Shown: piece by piece, positions 34,182-43,254 of the stretch
Numbering within the stretch: the first letter of the stretch is position 1
Layout: every line of letters starts with the position of its first letter
Origin: Litoreibacter albidus
GTDB taxonomy: Bacteria > Pseudomonadota > Alphaproteobacteria > Rhodobacterales > Rhodobacteraceae
Assembly: GCF_900107015.1 (NCBI RefSeq)
Contig: NZ_FNOI01000006.1
Span: 62,001-126,000 of the forward strand
Reading direction: 5' to 3'
Length of the DNA stretch: 64,000 nucleotides
Made by a program: the position numbers and the translations under genes
The notes under the pieces: generated by a model
Database searches by the model: none
Told to the model about the DNA's origin: nothing
What the model saw: the letters and a program-made list of their open reading frames with translations, nothing else

Positions 34182-35477
34182 TTAGAGGCTGACGGGTTTG
34201 CCGCCAGCCCAAACCGCCTTGGTGGCGCGGTCATCGCCCATCATGATGGTTGGGAACACGGCTTCCCAAATGTCCTCCGCGCGCGCACTACGCTGCGCAA
34301 TGGCAGGTGTCGAGGCGAGGTCTAGCACGACCAAATCCGCCTCCATTCCGACATCCAGATTTCCGATTTTATCAGCCAGATGAAGTACTTGGGCGGACCC
34401 GCAGGTCGCCAGCCAGATCAGTTGTGCGGGGTGCAGTGGCTGGCCCTTTAACTGGCCCAGTTCATAGGCTGCTGCCATCGTGCGCAGCATCGAGAACGAC
34501 GAGCCGCCGCCGGTATCCGTCGCCAGCCCCACGCGCTGGCCTTGGGCCTTCATGCGGGCGGTCTCGAAAATACCGGAGCCGATGAAGGTGTTTGACGTCG
34601 GGCAATGCACCAAGCCTGCGCCCACCTCTTTGAGACGGTCTTCCTCGCGCTCCGTCAGGTGAATGGCATGGCCAAAGACCGCGCGCTCCCCCAGTAGGCC
34701 GTGTGCCTCGTATGTGTCGAGGTAATCACGGGCGTCGGGGAACAGGTCGCGGACCCACGCGATTTCCTCATGCTGCTCCGAGATATGCGTTTGCATCAAG
34801 CAATCGGGATGCTCTGCCCACAGCGCGCCCAGTGCCGACAGTTGCTCCGGCGTAGACGTGGGTGAAAATCTGGGCGTGATCACATAGCCCAAACGGTCAA
34901 CGCCGTGCCATTTTTCCAGTAAAGCCTTGCTGTCATCATAGGCGGATTGTGCGGTGTCGCGCAGCCCGTCGGGCGCATTGCGGTCCATGCAGGTTTTGCC
35001 CGTTAGCGCGCGCAAGCCGCGCGATTGTGCCTCGGTAAAGTAAGCGTCAACGCTGGTCGGGTGGATCGTGGCATAGCTGAGCGACGTTGTGGTGCCGTTC
35101 GCGAGGGCCAGATCAAAGTAGCGAGCGGCGATTTCGCGCGCGTAGGCGGGATCGCCAAGGCGTGTTTCCTCGGGGAAAGTATAGGTGTTGAGCCAGTCGA
35201 TCAGGCGTTTCCCCCAGCTCGCGATAATGCCGGTTTGCGGATAATGCAGGTGCGCATCAACGAAGCCTGCCATGATAAGCGCGTCGCCGTAGTCTATGAC
35301 TTTGGCGTCTTGCGGTACGGTGATGTCATCGGCTGCACCGACGGCCAGCACCTTGCCTTGGCCTAGGGCGACGGCGCCGCGCCGCTCAAGCTTGACGGCG
35401 TCCTCCAGCGGGGTGGAGAAGGGATCGTTAGTGAAGCTGAGCGTTTGACCCAGAAGGATATGTGTGACTGTATTCAT
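34182..35477 (-). CDS. guaD: Guanine deaminase
   Basis: 431 residues, amidohydrolase superfamily. It converts guanine to xanthine. Family signatures are VDAHLHYPQTGIIASWGKRL (metal ligands HxH), QTHISEQHEEI and HAIHLTEREEDRL, with a late LATDTGGGSSFSML containing the catalytic Asp. Divergent from mgtE and convergent with the CAP lipoprotein. Guanine and 8-oxoguanine deaminases lie within 2 kb, suggesting a locus for purine breakdown or salvage. Confidence 0.93.
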   Translation of the reverse strand: MNTVTHILLGQTLSFTNDPFSTPLEDAVKLERRGAVALGQGKVLAVGAADDITVPQDAKVIDYGDALIMAGFVDAHLHYPQTGIIASWGKRLIDWLNTYTFPEETRLGDPAYAREIAARYFDLALANGTTTSLSYATIHPTSVDAYFTEAQSRGLRALTGKTCMDRNAPDGLRDTAQSAYDDSKALLEKWHGVDRLGYVITPRFSPTSTPEQLSALGALWAEHPDCLMQTHISEQHEEIAWVRDLFPDARDYLDTYEAHGLLGERAVFGHAIHLTEREEDRLKEVGAGLVHCPTSNTFIGSGIFETARMKAQGQRVGLATDTGGGSSFSMLRTMAAAYELGQLKGQPLHPAQLIWLATCGSAQVLHLADKIGNLDVGMEADLVVLDLASTPAIAQRSARAEDIWEAVFPTIMMGDDRATKAVWAGGKPVSL

Positions 35478-35595
35478 ACCCCGCGTGGTAACGTGGCCCG
35501 CACGGGATGTGAAACGAAGATTGCATCTGTTGCTTGGGGGCTGGGTTCGCTAAGACAGGAAAAGTTGCACCTTTAGCCGCAGGAGCTTTCACATC

Positions 35596-36981
35596 ATGGC
35601 CGATGATTTGTCAGAGCTGCCCGACGCCGTCGAAGCCGATTACAGGCTGGAGCGCTCTGTGATTTCTGCGGTGAGCGCGGCGCTGGAGGCGATGGACACC
35701 GATGCCATCGACGCAGTGCTTGACCCGCTGCACCCCGCCGACATCGCCGACCTTCTGGAGCAGATCAGTTCCGGTCAACGCCGTGCGCTGTTGGGGCTTT
35801 GGTCCATGGGGATCGACGGCGAAATCCTCTCCGAACTTGATGAGAACCTGCGCGAAGAGGTGATTGGCTACCTGCCTGAAGGCGTGCTGTCCGAAGCCGT
35901 CCGCGAGATGGAATCAGACGACGTGGTCGATCTGGTAGAGGATCTGGAGGACGACCAGCAAGAGCTGATCCTTGGTGCATTGAAGCATGCCGATAGGGTC
36001 GCGGTCGAACTCGCGCTAAGCTATCCCGAATACTCCGCAGGGCGCTTGATGCAGCGCGAGCTGGTTGTCGCGCCAGAGCACTGGAGCGTGGGGCAGACGA
36101 TCGACTTCCTGCGCCGTGACGAGACACTGCCAGAGCAGTTCTACCACGTTATTCTCGTTGATCCCGGCTATCATCCCACGGGCTACGTGACCCTTGGGAA
36201 GCTGTTGGGCAGCCCGCGCGCGACCAAGCTGACGAAGATTATGGAAGAAAGCTTCCGCACTATTCCGGTCACGCAGGCCGAAGAAGACGTCGCCTACGCG
36301 TTCAATCAGTACCACCTGATTTCGGCCCCTGTTGTTGATGAGAACGACCGGCTGGTCGGCGTCATCACCATCGATGATGCGATGATCGTTCTGGACGACG
36401 AGGCGGAAGAAGACATCTTGCGCCTTGCCGGTGTGAGCGGCGAAGAGAGTCTGTCGGACAGAACGTTGGAAACCGTGCGGCAGCGCTTACCGTGGCTTGG
36501 TGTGAACTTGTTCACAGCGATCTTGGCCAGTGTCGTGATCTCCCAATTTGAGGCGATCTTGGCGCAGATTGTGGCGCTGGCCGTGTTGATGCCGATCGTG
36601 GCGTCCATGGGCGGCAACGCAGGGACGCAGTCCTTGACTGTTGCTGTGCGTGCGCTGGCCACGAAGGACCTCACCGGCTCCAACGTGTGGCGGGTTGTGC
36701 GGCGCGAAGCCACTGCGGGTTTGATTAACGGCATGATTTTCGCCGTGGTCATGGGGGCTGTCGGGGTCATTTGGTTTGGCACACCGATGCTTGCCGTTGT
36801 GATCGCGGTGGCGATGGTGGTGAACATGGTGGTCGCCGCTTTGGCGGGGATATTGATCCCGATTGGCCTAGAAAAGTTGGGGGTGGACCCTGCACTGGCG
36901 TCCGGCGCGTTTGTGACAACGGTGACGGATGTGGTCGGGTTCTTCGCCTTCCTTGGCCTCGCGGCGATATTGCTGATTTAG
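35596..36981 (+). CDS. mgtE: MgtE-family magnesium transporter
   Basis: 461 residues. N-terminal helical MgtE_N domain (about 40-140: IADLLEQISSGQRRALLGL in part), two CBS-like repeats (about 145-275), and five transmembrane helices (about 300-455). The pore signature PIVASMGGNAGTQSLTVAVRAL (in part) is present. It is a magnesium-gated magnesium channel with cytoplasmic sensing domains. Its stop overlaps the convergent 846-residue gene by four bases. I saw no magnesium riboswitch in the 118-base upstream region. Confidence 0.95.
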   Translation: MADDLSELPDAVEADYRLERSVISAVSAALEAMDTDAIDAVLDPLHPADIADLLEQISSGQRRALLGLWSMGIDGEILSELDENLREEVIGYLPEGVLSEAVREMESDDVVDLVEDLEDDQQELILGALKHADRVAVELALSYPEYSAGRLMQRELVVAPEHWSVGQTIDFLRRDETLPEQFYHVILVDPGYHPTGYVTLGKLLGSPRATKLTKIMEESFRTIPVTQAEEDVAYAFNQYHLISAPVVDENDRLVGVITIDDAMIVLDDEAEEDILRLAGVSGEESLSDRTLETVRQRLPWLGVNLFTAILASVVISQFEAILAQIVALAVLMPIVASMGGNAGTQSLTVAVRALATKDLTGSNVWRVVRREATAGLINGMIFAVVMGAVGVIWFGTPMLAVVIAVAMVVNMVVAALAGILIPIGLEKLGVDPALASGAFVTTVTDVVGFFAFLGLAAILLI

Positions 36982-39518
36982 CCCTTGGGCATCTGCAACG
37001 TGAGCGTGCGCCCGCCCTTGGTGTATTTCAACTGACCTTCGCCAATCGCCGCCACGCGACCACCATCGACACGGTCGCCGACGCCGACCTTCTTGAACCG
37101 CCCGTTGGGCATGCGCACCAAAGCGCGGCGGCTGGACGACTTGCCAAACACGCCGACTAGGGCGACCTTGCCCAAGGAAATCGCGTTGTTATCCGTGGCA
37201 GCACGGGCCACGGAGGCGCGGGTTGTGCCTGTCGGCGCGGCGCGGCTGTTGCGTGCGACGGCAGGGCCATTCCCGCGGGAAATGGCGGCGGTGGAGGCTG
37301 CTGCGGCTGGGTTGTCTGCCTTGCGGGCACGGGCGACGACGCGCGCAAAGTTGCGCGGGCGGCTCCCTGGGCGCGCGGATCTGGCCACGGCTTGCGCCGT
37401 TGGTTTGTCCAACTCGGCCTGCGCGGCAGCTTCGGCGGCGGCGCGGGCTTCTGCCTGCTTGGCAAAGGTTGCGGCTTCTTCCAAGGCGCGGGCAATGGCG
37501 TCATCACGCGCTTTTGCCAGCTCGTTATCGGGACGGATTTGCGGGCGGATGCGGGCCAGTTCGGCGCTAGACCTGCCACCTTGGGTGGCACGCTCGAAGC
37601 GTTCTTGTAAGTCGGACGGGCGCTGCGCAGGCTTGAAACCAGCCAAGCGGGGATCTGCCACGGGGGCGGCATCTTCGGGCGTTTCTGCCTCCGCCTCAGC
37701 CGCCTCAGTCTCTGGGGCAACAGTCGGCGCGAGCCCAGCCGGGCGTCGTTGTGGCAAAACGGGTGGCTTGCCGGCAAACACCAAAATGCCCTCGGGGTTC
37801 AACGCGCCCTCAGCAGTGGGGCGGACGAGGCCGCGTTGGTCCAGCGTGTGCAGGATCGCGGCGGAGGGCGGGGCGACGGGCGTTTGGAAGTCCAGTGACA
37901 ACGCCGCCGTGTCGAAGCTGGCCAAGGCGGGGGCGTCTTCAAAGGCCAGCTCTGGATCAAGAGAGGTTTCGTAAAGATCGTCCAAATCCTCACGCGACAA
38001 TTCCGGACGCAGATTTGGCGCCATTTGCCAAACACCTGATACGGCGTAGGCCGTCTCGGCCTCCGTCAGGGACATCTCGAGGATGGGCGCGAACTCGGGT
38101 TCTGGAACCTCGGATTCCGCAATCTCGTCCTCCGACGGGACCAAAAATTTCTCCGCGACGGATTGGGCAGGAAGCGTTACGAGGCGCTCATTGTTTTCAA
38201 AGCTGTCCGGCTCAATCAGGCCTTCGGTGGCAGCGGCAATATCAACCTCTGCGTTATCGTTCCCAAAGAAACGGGACACGGCATTTTCGGGCAGCAGGTA
38301 GGACGATAGTGCCGCGAATGCCAGCAACACTAGGATAAGCAAGCCGGTTAAGATTAGGCCCAGAAAGCGTGGCTTTCCCGTGGCCTGACGTGCTGCAAGC
38401 TCGGCTATCGGATCAGCCTTCGCCCCAGCGGTTACGGCTGCGTCTTGTGCGCTGTTCGCCTTCTTCTCGGCGCGGCGTTCCTTGGCCTTTTTGGCCGTGG
38501 CACGCAGGGTGGCCATGCCGTTTTCCAGCCGTGTGGGACCGGACTGCACCGTCTGCGCGGAGGTCGGTGCCACAGGCGCCACGGATTTAGGGGGCACGAT
38601 GGCGGGCGTTGCTTTGCCTTTGGCGGCCTCGCCGGTTTTTACCCGTGGTTCCACCCGTGGGGCGGTTTTCTTAGGCGCGGCCTCTTGTTGTTTGTCGGTG
38701 GCAATCGCAATGCGCGGTGCACGGGAGCTGATCAAATCGCCTTGCACATCTTTGGCAGGCCCCAGAACCGGCTTGCGCCTCGAGGAGAAGGCGGCGGGCG
38801 GCGTCACGGGCAAGTCCGGCGTGTCGTCCGTTGCGGTGTCTTCCGCCTTGGCCTCGATTGGGCCTTCGGCTTTTTCAATCGGGGCATCGGCTGGGAGGCT
38901 TTCGGCCTCAACCGCAGGTTCAATTTCGTCCTTGGGCTCTTCGACAACCTCGGTTGCGGGCTCCGGCTCCGGCGTGTCGAGGGCGGCGACCTCTTCGGCA
39001 GAGAGGATTTTCAGCGCGCTGTTGTCTTCTATGCCATTCCCGCCAATTGACGGAAGCGCGCCCAAATTGGGAGCGCCGTCAAAGTGAGTAGGGTCGGGGA
39101 GGGCGGTGAAGCCGACCGCGTTGAACCCGTAAGGGCCCAGAAACGCCTCTGCTTCCTCCAGTGTTTCGCGGGCTACGGCGACCACCTGCACTTCGGGGGC
39201 GGAGCCGGATATGTCGTAGTTCAACTGCGCAGCCGTGTAGGGCGTGCGGTCTTCCAACGCGTGCTCCACGTCGGCTTTGACGTCGTCGCCCACTTGGATG
39301 GTTGCATAGAGCAGTTGCGACGGCGGCAGGATCAGTTTCGTCGTGAAATCAGGGCCACCCAAAGCTTCCGCTTTGTCGCGCAACCCAGAAAGAGCCGCGC
39401 CCAAATCCGCGCTATCCAGCGGCGCATCCGCGACCTCGACCCAACCCGCACCAGACGGGTGCCGATGCAATAGGACGATCCCGTCCTCGGAAAGGTTGAG
39501 GGCAAAATTTGGTATCAT
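36978..39518 (-). CDS. 846-residue membrane protein with GspL/PilM-like and PilP/GspC-like ends
   Basis: Three parts can be read. Residues 1-160 resemble the cytoplasmic part of GspL/PilM (KLILPPSQLLYATI, PYTAAQLNYDI, VARETLEEAEAFLGPYGF). A very long low-complexity linker rich in Ala, Pro, Glu and Lys surrounds a single transmembrane helix (about 391-413: LGLILTGLLILVLLAFAALS). The C-terminal 70 residues (SLGKVALVGVFGKSS, ALVRMPNGRFKKVGVGDRVDGGRV in part) resemble the GspC/PilP homology region. No other type II secretion or type IV pilus genes are nearby. The combined arrangement is inference from motif resemblance. Genome annotation often labels this protein translation initiation factor 2, which the sequence does not support. 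Confidence 0.7.
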   Translation of the reverse strand: MIPNFALNLSEDGIVLLHRHPSGAGWVEVADAPLDSADLGAALSGLRDKAEALGGPDFTTKLILPPSQLLYATIQVGDDVKADVEHALEDRTPYTAAQLNYDISGSAPEVQVVAVARETLEEAEAFLGPYGFNAVGFTALPDPTHFDGAPNLGALPSIGGNGIEDNSALKILSAEEVAALDTPEPEPATEVVEEPKDEIEPAVEAESLPADAPIEKAEGPIEAKAEDTATDDTPDLPVTPPAAFSSRRKPVLGPAKDVQGDLISSRAPRIAIATDKQQEAAPKKTAPRVEPRVKTGEAAKGKATPAIVPPKSVAPVAPTSAQTVQSGPTRLENGMATLRATAKKAKERRAEKKANSAQDAAVTAGAKADPIAELAARQATGKPRFLGLILTGLLILVLLAFAALSSYLLPENAVSRFFGNDNAEVDIAAATEGLIEPDSFENNERLVTLPAQSVAEKFLVPSEDEIAESEVPEPEFAPILEMSLTEAETAYAVSGVWQMAPNLRPELSREDLDDLYETSLDPELAFEDAPALASFDTAALSLDFQTPVAPPSAAILHTLDQRGLVRPTAEGALNPEGILVFAGKPPVLPQRRPAGLAPTVAPETEAAEAEAETPEDAAPVADPRLAGFKPAQRPSDLQERFERATQGGRSSAELARIRPQIRPDNELAKARDDAIARALEEAATFAKQAEARAAAEAAAQAELDKPTAQAVARSARPGSRPRNFARVVARARKADNPAAAASTAAISRGNGPAVARNSRAAPTGTTRASVARAATDNNAISLGKVALVGVFGKSSSRRALVRMPNGRFKKVGVGDRVDGGRVAAIGEGQLKYTKGGRTLTLQMPKG

Positions 39519-39610
39519 GCGGGGCGAGCCATCTCGTCAGTTATCCAGCAGTACCAACGGCAAGGCCGCTGATACGCGTAGGGTATAACACATTCGAGTC
39601 GGAAGAAAGT

Positions 39611-39644
39611 TAAACCGCCCCCATGCGTCAAAGCACGGGGGCGG
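39611..39644 (-). terminator. Rho-independent terminator after metY
   Basis: On the minus strand, CCGCCCCCGTGC pairs with GCATGGGGGCGG (arms 39633-39644 and 39615-39626), followed by TTTAAC. One G-T pair interrupts the stem. It lies just past the metY stop codon. Confidence 0.7.
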
Positions 39645-39650
39645 AGGCGT

Positions 39651-40943
39651 TTAAGCCGTTGCTTTTGCCAGCGCTTGGTCGAGATCGGCAATCAGGTCTT
39701 CGACGTTTTCCGTACCAATCGACACCCGCACCATGTTTGGCCCAGCACCGGCAGCTTCTTGCTGCTCCGGCGTCAATTGGCGGTGCGTTGTAGATGCAGA
39801 GTGGATGATCAGCGACCGCGTGTCGCCAAGGTTCGCCACATGGGAGAAAATCTCAAGGCTGTCGACCAGTTTTACGCAAGCCTCGTAGCCGCCTTTGACC
39901 GCGAAGGTGAATAGCCCGCTGGCACCCTTTGGGCACACCTTTTGCGCCACTTTGTTGTAGGGCGACGACTTTAGGCCCGCATAAGTCACCGCGTCGATGC
40001 GCGGGTCTTTTTCCAGCCATTCTGCAATGGCTTCAGCGTTAGACACGTGACGCTCCATCCGAAGCGAAAGGGTCTCAATGCCCATCAACGTGTAATGCGC
40101 CGCTTGCGGGTTCATGGTCATGCCCAAATCGCGCAGGCCGATGGCGATGCCGTGGAAGGTAAAGGCGAGAGGGCCGAAGGTCTCCGCGAAGGTTAGGCCG
40201 TGGTAGGCCGGCTCCGGCTGGGACAGGGACGGGAATTTATCGGACGCGGTCCAGTCGAACTTGCCGCTATCCACGACGCAACCGCCCGTGACAGTGCCGT
40301 TGCCTGTCAGGTATTTGGTGGTCGAATGCACAACCAAGGTGGCGCCGAGTTTGATCGGGTTGCACAGGTACGGGGTGGCCGTGGTGTTGTCGATGATCAG
40401 CGGGATGCCTGCCTTATCAGCCACATCGGCAACCGCACGCACGTCCATGACGTGCCCGCCGGGGTTCGCGATGGCTTCTCCGAAGATGGCGCGGGTGTTT
40501 TCGTCTACCGCGGCTTCAACAGCGTCCAGATCATCCATGTCCACGAATTTCGCGGTCCAGCCGAAGCGTTTGATCGTCTGGGAGAACTGCGTGACCGTAC
40601 CGCCGTAAAGGCGGGTGGAGGCGATGATGTTGCAGCCCGGTTGCATCAACGGGAACAGCGCCATGATTTGCGCGGCGTGACCGGATGAGCAGCACACAGC
40701 CCCAACGCCGCCTTCCAAGGTTGCAATGCGTTCTTGCAGAACGGCAACCGTCGGGTTGGTCAGGCGGGAGTAAATGTAGCCCACTTCTTGCAGGTTGAAC
40801 AAAGCTGCCGCGTGCTCCGCATCGCGAAAGACGTATGCAGTTGTCTGATAAATCGGGGTTTGGCGGGCACCGGTGGCAGGGTCGGGGCGCGCACCTGCGT
40901 GAATTTGCAGCGTGTCGAAGCCGTAGTTAGCTGGATCGGACAT
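39651..40943 (-). CDS. metY: O-acetylhomoserine sulfhydrylase
   Basis: 430 residues of the Cys/Met-metabolism PLP family. It forms homocysteine from O-acetylhomoserine and sulphide. Motifs: YSRLTNPTVAVLQERIATLEGG (in part), SSGHAAQIMAL, and the PLP lysine in LVVHSTTKYLTGNG. The length around 430 is typical of MetY rather than the 380-400 of MetB/MetZ. It is monocistronic with its own terminator. The 74-base region before it does not match a SAM-II riboswitch, although this gene is often so controlled in alphaproteobacteria. Confidence 0.93.
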   Translation of the reverse strand: MSDPANYGFDTLQIHAGARPDPATGARQTPIYQTTAYVFRDAEHAAALFNLQEVGYIYSRLTNPTVAVLQERIATLEGGVGAVCCSSGHAAQIMALFPLMQPGCNIIASTRLYGGTVTQFSQTIKRFGWTAKFVDMDDLDAVEAAVDENTRAIFGEAIANPGGHVMDVRAVADVADKAGIPLIIDNTTATPYLCNPIKLGATLVVHSTTKYLTGNGTVTGGCVVDSGKFDWTASDKFPSLSQPEPAYHGLTFAETFGPLAFTFHGIAIGLRDLGMTMNPQAAHYTLMGIETLSLRMERHVSNAEAIAEWLEKDPRIDAVTYAGLKSSPYNKVAQKVCPKGASGLFTFAVKGGYEACVKLVDSLEIFSHVANLGDTRSLIIHSASTTHRQLTPEQQEAAGAGPNMVRVSIGTENVEDLIADLDQALAKATA

Positions 40944-41017
40944 TAGGGTCTCCCTCGGGTTTTTTGCTGATGCGGACAGTAGTGACTTGGCAGAGCTGCG
41001 ACAATGGTATGTAAGTC

Positions 41018-41437
41018 ATGATCATGTTGACACCTTTTCATCTCGCTTACCACGTCACCGACCTTGATGCGGCGCGTGCCTTCTACGGCGGCCTTTTGGG
41101 CTGCAAAGAGGGACGCTCTACCGACAGTTGGGTCGATTTTGACTTCTTCGGACACCAGCTATCGCTGCACTTGGGCACGCCGTTTGCTAACGATCTAACC
41201 GGCAAGGTCGGGGAGCACATGGTGCCGATGCCGCATCTTGGGCTGGTCCTTGGCTATGACGACTGGCGCGCTTTGGCGGACCGGCTTGAGGGGGCTTCGA
41301 CGGAATGGGTTCTGGCGCCGTCCGTTCGTTTCGAAGGGGAGCCAGGGGAGCAATGGACGATGTTCTTTCGCGACCCGTCAGGAAACCCGATTGAGATCAA
41401 AGGCTTTCGCGACCTTTCAGGCGTTTTTGCGGGGTAA
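41018..41437 (+). CDS. VOC-family (glyoxalase/dioxygenase superfamily) protein
   Basis: 139 residues with two beta-alpha-beta-beta-beta modules: FHLAYHVTDLDAARAFYGGLLG starts the first, and EQWTMFFRDPSGNPIEIKGF ends the second. Metal-ligand positions His, His and Glu are plausible (first module His; DPSGNPIEIK Glu). The reaction is not predictable; the protein is often annotated as a glyoxalase or bleomycin-resistance-like protein. Divergent from metY; convergent with the CoA-binding protein gene. Confidence 0.85.
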   Translation: MIMLTPFHLAYHVTDLDAARAFYGGLLGCKEGRSTDSWVDFDFFGHQLSLHLGTPFANDLTGKVGEHMVPMPHLGLVLGYDDWRALADRLEGASTEWVLAPSVRFEGEPGEQWTMFFRDPSGNPIEIKGFRDLSGVFAG

Positions 41438-41442
41438 GCGCG

Positions 41443-41916
41443 CTAAAGCTTGGACGACACAACGCCCGTGTTGAACCCGCCCATACGCAGTTCACCGAAC
41501 AGCCGTTGATATTCGATCTTCGGGCACCGGTCCTGCACGACAGCCAAACCCGCAGCCTCCGCAACCACAGCGGCCTCTGCGTGGGTGACGCCGATCTGCA
41601 TCCAAATCGTGCGTAGATCGGGGAGGGTGCTAATGGCCTCGTCCACGATGGCGGGCACTGCGTCGGGCTGGCGGAAGATGTCGACCATATCCACGCCAGC
41701 GTTTTCGGGAATATCGGACAAGCTGGCGGCAATGCGTTGACCGAACAGCATCTTCCCAGCGTGCCCTGGATTGACGCCGATAACAGTGAAGCCCTTTAGG
41801 GTCATGTAGCGCGCCACAAAGTAGCTGGGCCGCACCGGATTGGTGGACATGCCAACGCAGGCGATCACCTTGGTGGTCTGCAAGATGTTTCGAAGATAGC
41901 TGTCAGAATACTCCAT
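41443..41916 (-). CDS. CoA-binding-domain protein, YccU-like
   Basis: 157 residues with a Rossmann CoA-binding fold: TKVIACVGMSTNPVRPSYFVARYM (in part), IGVNPGHAGKMLFG and VDMVDIFRQPDAVPAIVDE (in part), a pattern shared with YccU and with the succinyl-CoA ligase alpha N-terminus. Molecular function is not established. ATG 41916 (MEYSDSYL) is chosen because a longer reading adds 23 unlike residues. It ends five bases before the stop of the convergent VOC gene. Confidence 0.9.
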   Translation of the reverse strand: MEYSDSYLRNILQTTKVIACVGMSTNPVRPSYFVARYMTLKGFTVIGVNPGHAGKMLFGQRIAASLSDIPENAGVDMVDIFRQPDAVPAIVDEAISTLPDLRTIWMQIGVTHAEAAVVAEAAGLAVVQDRCPKIEYQRLFGELRMGGFNTGVVSSKL

Positions 41917-41956
41917 CCCAAATGTATGGAACCCTGTGTTTCTATCGGCAAGCCCA

Positions 41957-41991
41957 TAAAAAAGCGCCCATGGCGGGGGGGCCACAGGCGC
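41957..41991 (-). terminator. Rho-independent terminator after the zinc-ribbon gene
   Basis: On the minus strand, GCGCCTGTGGC and GCCATGGGCGC (arms 41981-41991 and 41964-41974) pair with a two-base internal loop, then run into TTTTTT (41958-41963). It would end the leftward rlmB/zinc-ribbon transcript; the 185 bases from 41917 to 42101 hold nothing else I can see. Confidence 0.75.
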
Positions 41992-42101
41992 AGGTTCGGA
42001 ACGAGGGACAGTGAAATTGGGGAGGCAGTTCCGGCGCCTCGCCCATGATCAACAGATGGGGCTGGCTTCGAAAACTTCCAGTTTTCTTACAAAATCGTGA
42101 A

Positions 42102-42374
42102 CTAGTCGAAGATGTCTTCGATCTCGTCCCAGACCTCCTCCAACGCGCGACGCCACAGGGGTTTAGGCCGCTTTCGCTTGCGGGGGGCTTTGGACTTCTT
42201 CGCGCTTGGGGCTGCGTGCTTAACGCGGGGTTGTGGTGATTTGAGCCACTTCATCTGGTGCAGCGGCGCACCGCAACTGCCGCAGGCCAGTTCGTGGCCG
42301 TGACGGGCTGTCGGCTTCAGCATGGTGCGACTGCCGCAATAGCAGCAGGTCGCAATCTTTATGTTTGGCTGCAT
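42102..42374 (-). CDS. Small zinc-ribbon protein, basic
   Basis: 90 residues. The first half has a zinc ribbon (CCYCGSRTM, then ACGSCGAPLH: CxxC spaced with CxxC). The middle is very Lys/Arg-rich (KSKAPRKRKRPKPLWRR), then an acidic tail (EEVWDEIEDIFD). This resembles small roseobacter proteins of unknown role, possibly RNA- or ribosome-associated given the charge. The gene starts nine bases after rlmB and is probably cotranscribed. Confidence 0.72.
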   Translation of the reverse strand: MQPNIKIATCCYCGSRTMLKPTARHGHELACGSCGAPLHQMKWLKSPQPRVKHAAPSAKKSKAPRKRKRPKPLWRRALEEVWDEIEDIFD

Positions 42375-42383
42375 CAGGGCCTC

Positions 42384-43160
42384 TTAACTGGGGCGTCCGA
42401 CTGCATATAGGGACACCGCTGCCGCATTCGAGACGTTGAGCGAGGCAAATTCATTCGCTGGGTCCACACGGACCAAGGTGTCGCAGGTTTCTTTGGTTTT
42501 ATCGCGCAGACCAGGTCCTTCGGCCCCCATGACCAAGGCAATGGGCTGATCTGTTTCGAGATCGCCCAGCGTCGTCTCGCCGGTCGCGTCCAAACCGACC
42601 ATCAGGTAGCCCATCTCGCGCAGAGCCTCCATCGTGGTGGCAAGGTTGCGGATGCGCAGATAAGGCTGGCGCTCCAGAGAGCCGGACGCCGTTTTCGCCA
42701 AAGCACCGGTTTCGGGCGCGGAATGGCGGTGCGGCGCGATGACCGCCCGCGCGCCAAATACTTCCGCCGAACGCAAGATCGCGCCAACGTTATGCGGGTC
42801 GGTGACGCGGTCCAAAAGGATCACGCGGCTGTTTTGACCGCGCGGGGCGCACAGCTCTGTCAGGTTGCCCCAATCCAGCGGTTTGACCTCAAGGGCCGCA
42901 CCTTGGTGAACAGACTGCGGGTCAATCGGCGCCGCGAACTTACGCGGGTCGCTGATTTCCGGTGTCATGCCCGACTTGGCGATGTCTTCGGCCAGCCGGT
43001 CGGCGGCGTTTTTGGTCACGACCAAGCGCAAGCGCTCGCGCATAGGATTCGACAAGGCATCGCGCACAGCGTGAATACCAAAGAGCCAAACGGTCTCGGC
43101 GGCGGCGGCGCGGCGATCGCGCTCTTTCTGGATGACCCAATCGGGTTTTTTCTGCTTCAT
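42384..43160 (-). CDS. rlmB: 23S rRNA 2'-O-ribose methyltransferase, RlmB/TrmH family
   Basis: 258 residues. An N-terminal substrate-binding domain (about 20-90) precedes a SPOUT methyltransferase domain with its knot motifs: ILLDRVTDPHNVGAILRSAEVFGA (in part), IALVMGAEGPGL and LNVSNAAAVSLYAVG. It methylates G2251 in 23S rRNA with S-adenosylmethionine. ATG 43160 (MKQKKPDWVIQ) is chosen; a longer reading from 43196 lacks support. Located next to tRNA-Tyr, an arrangement seen in other alphaproteobacteria. Confidence 0.92.
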   Translation of the reverse strand: MKQKKPDWVIQKERDRRAAAAETVWLFGIHAVRDALSNPMRERLRLVVTKNAADRLAEDIAKSGMTPEISDPRKFAAPIDPQSVHQGAALEVKPLDWGNLTELCAPRGQNSRVILLDRVTDPHNVGAILRSAEVFGARAVIAPHRHSAPETGALAKTASGSLERQPYLRIRNLATTMEALREMGYLMVGLDATGETTLGDLETDQPIALVMGAEGPGLRDKTKETCDTLVRVDPANEFASLNVSNAAAVSLYAVGRPS

Positions 43161-43254
43161 AAGGCGGTCTAGATCATCTGGAGAAGAAAAGCGCAAGCGG
43201 TGGAGTGTTTTCGTGTTGACGGGGCAGTGTATGGCTTATATCTCAGCCGCCAGT

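Noticed and set aside
35478-35595. Magnesium (M-box) riboswitch upstream of mgtE
   Set aside because: The intergenic stretch is only 118 bases and shows none of the M-box conserved blocks.
40944-41017. SAM-II riboswitch upstream of metY
   Set aside because: The minus-strand leader lacks the conserved SAM-II core (GATTTA loop and the CTAAA segment before the ribosome-binding site). Only a vague GCATCAGCAAAAAA resemblance was seen.
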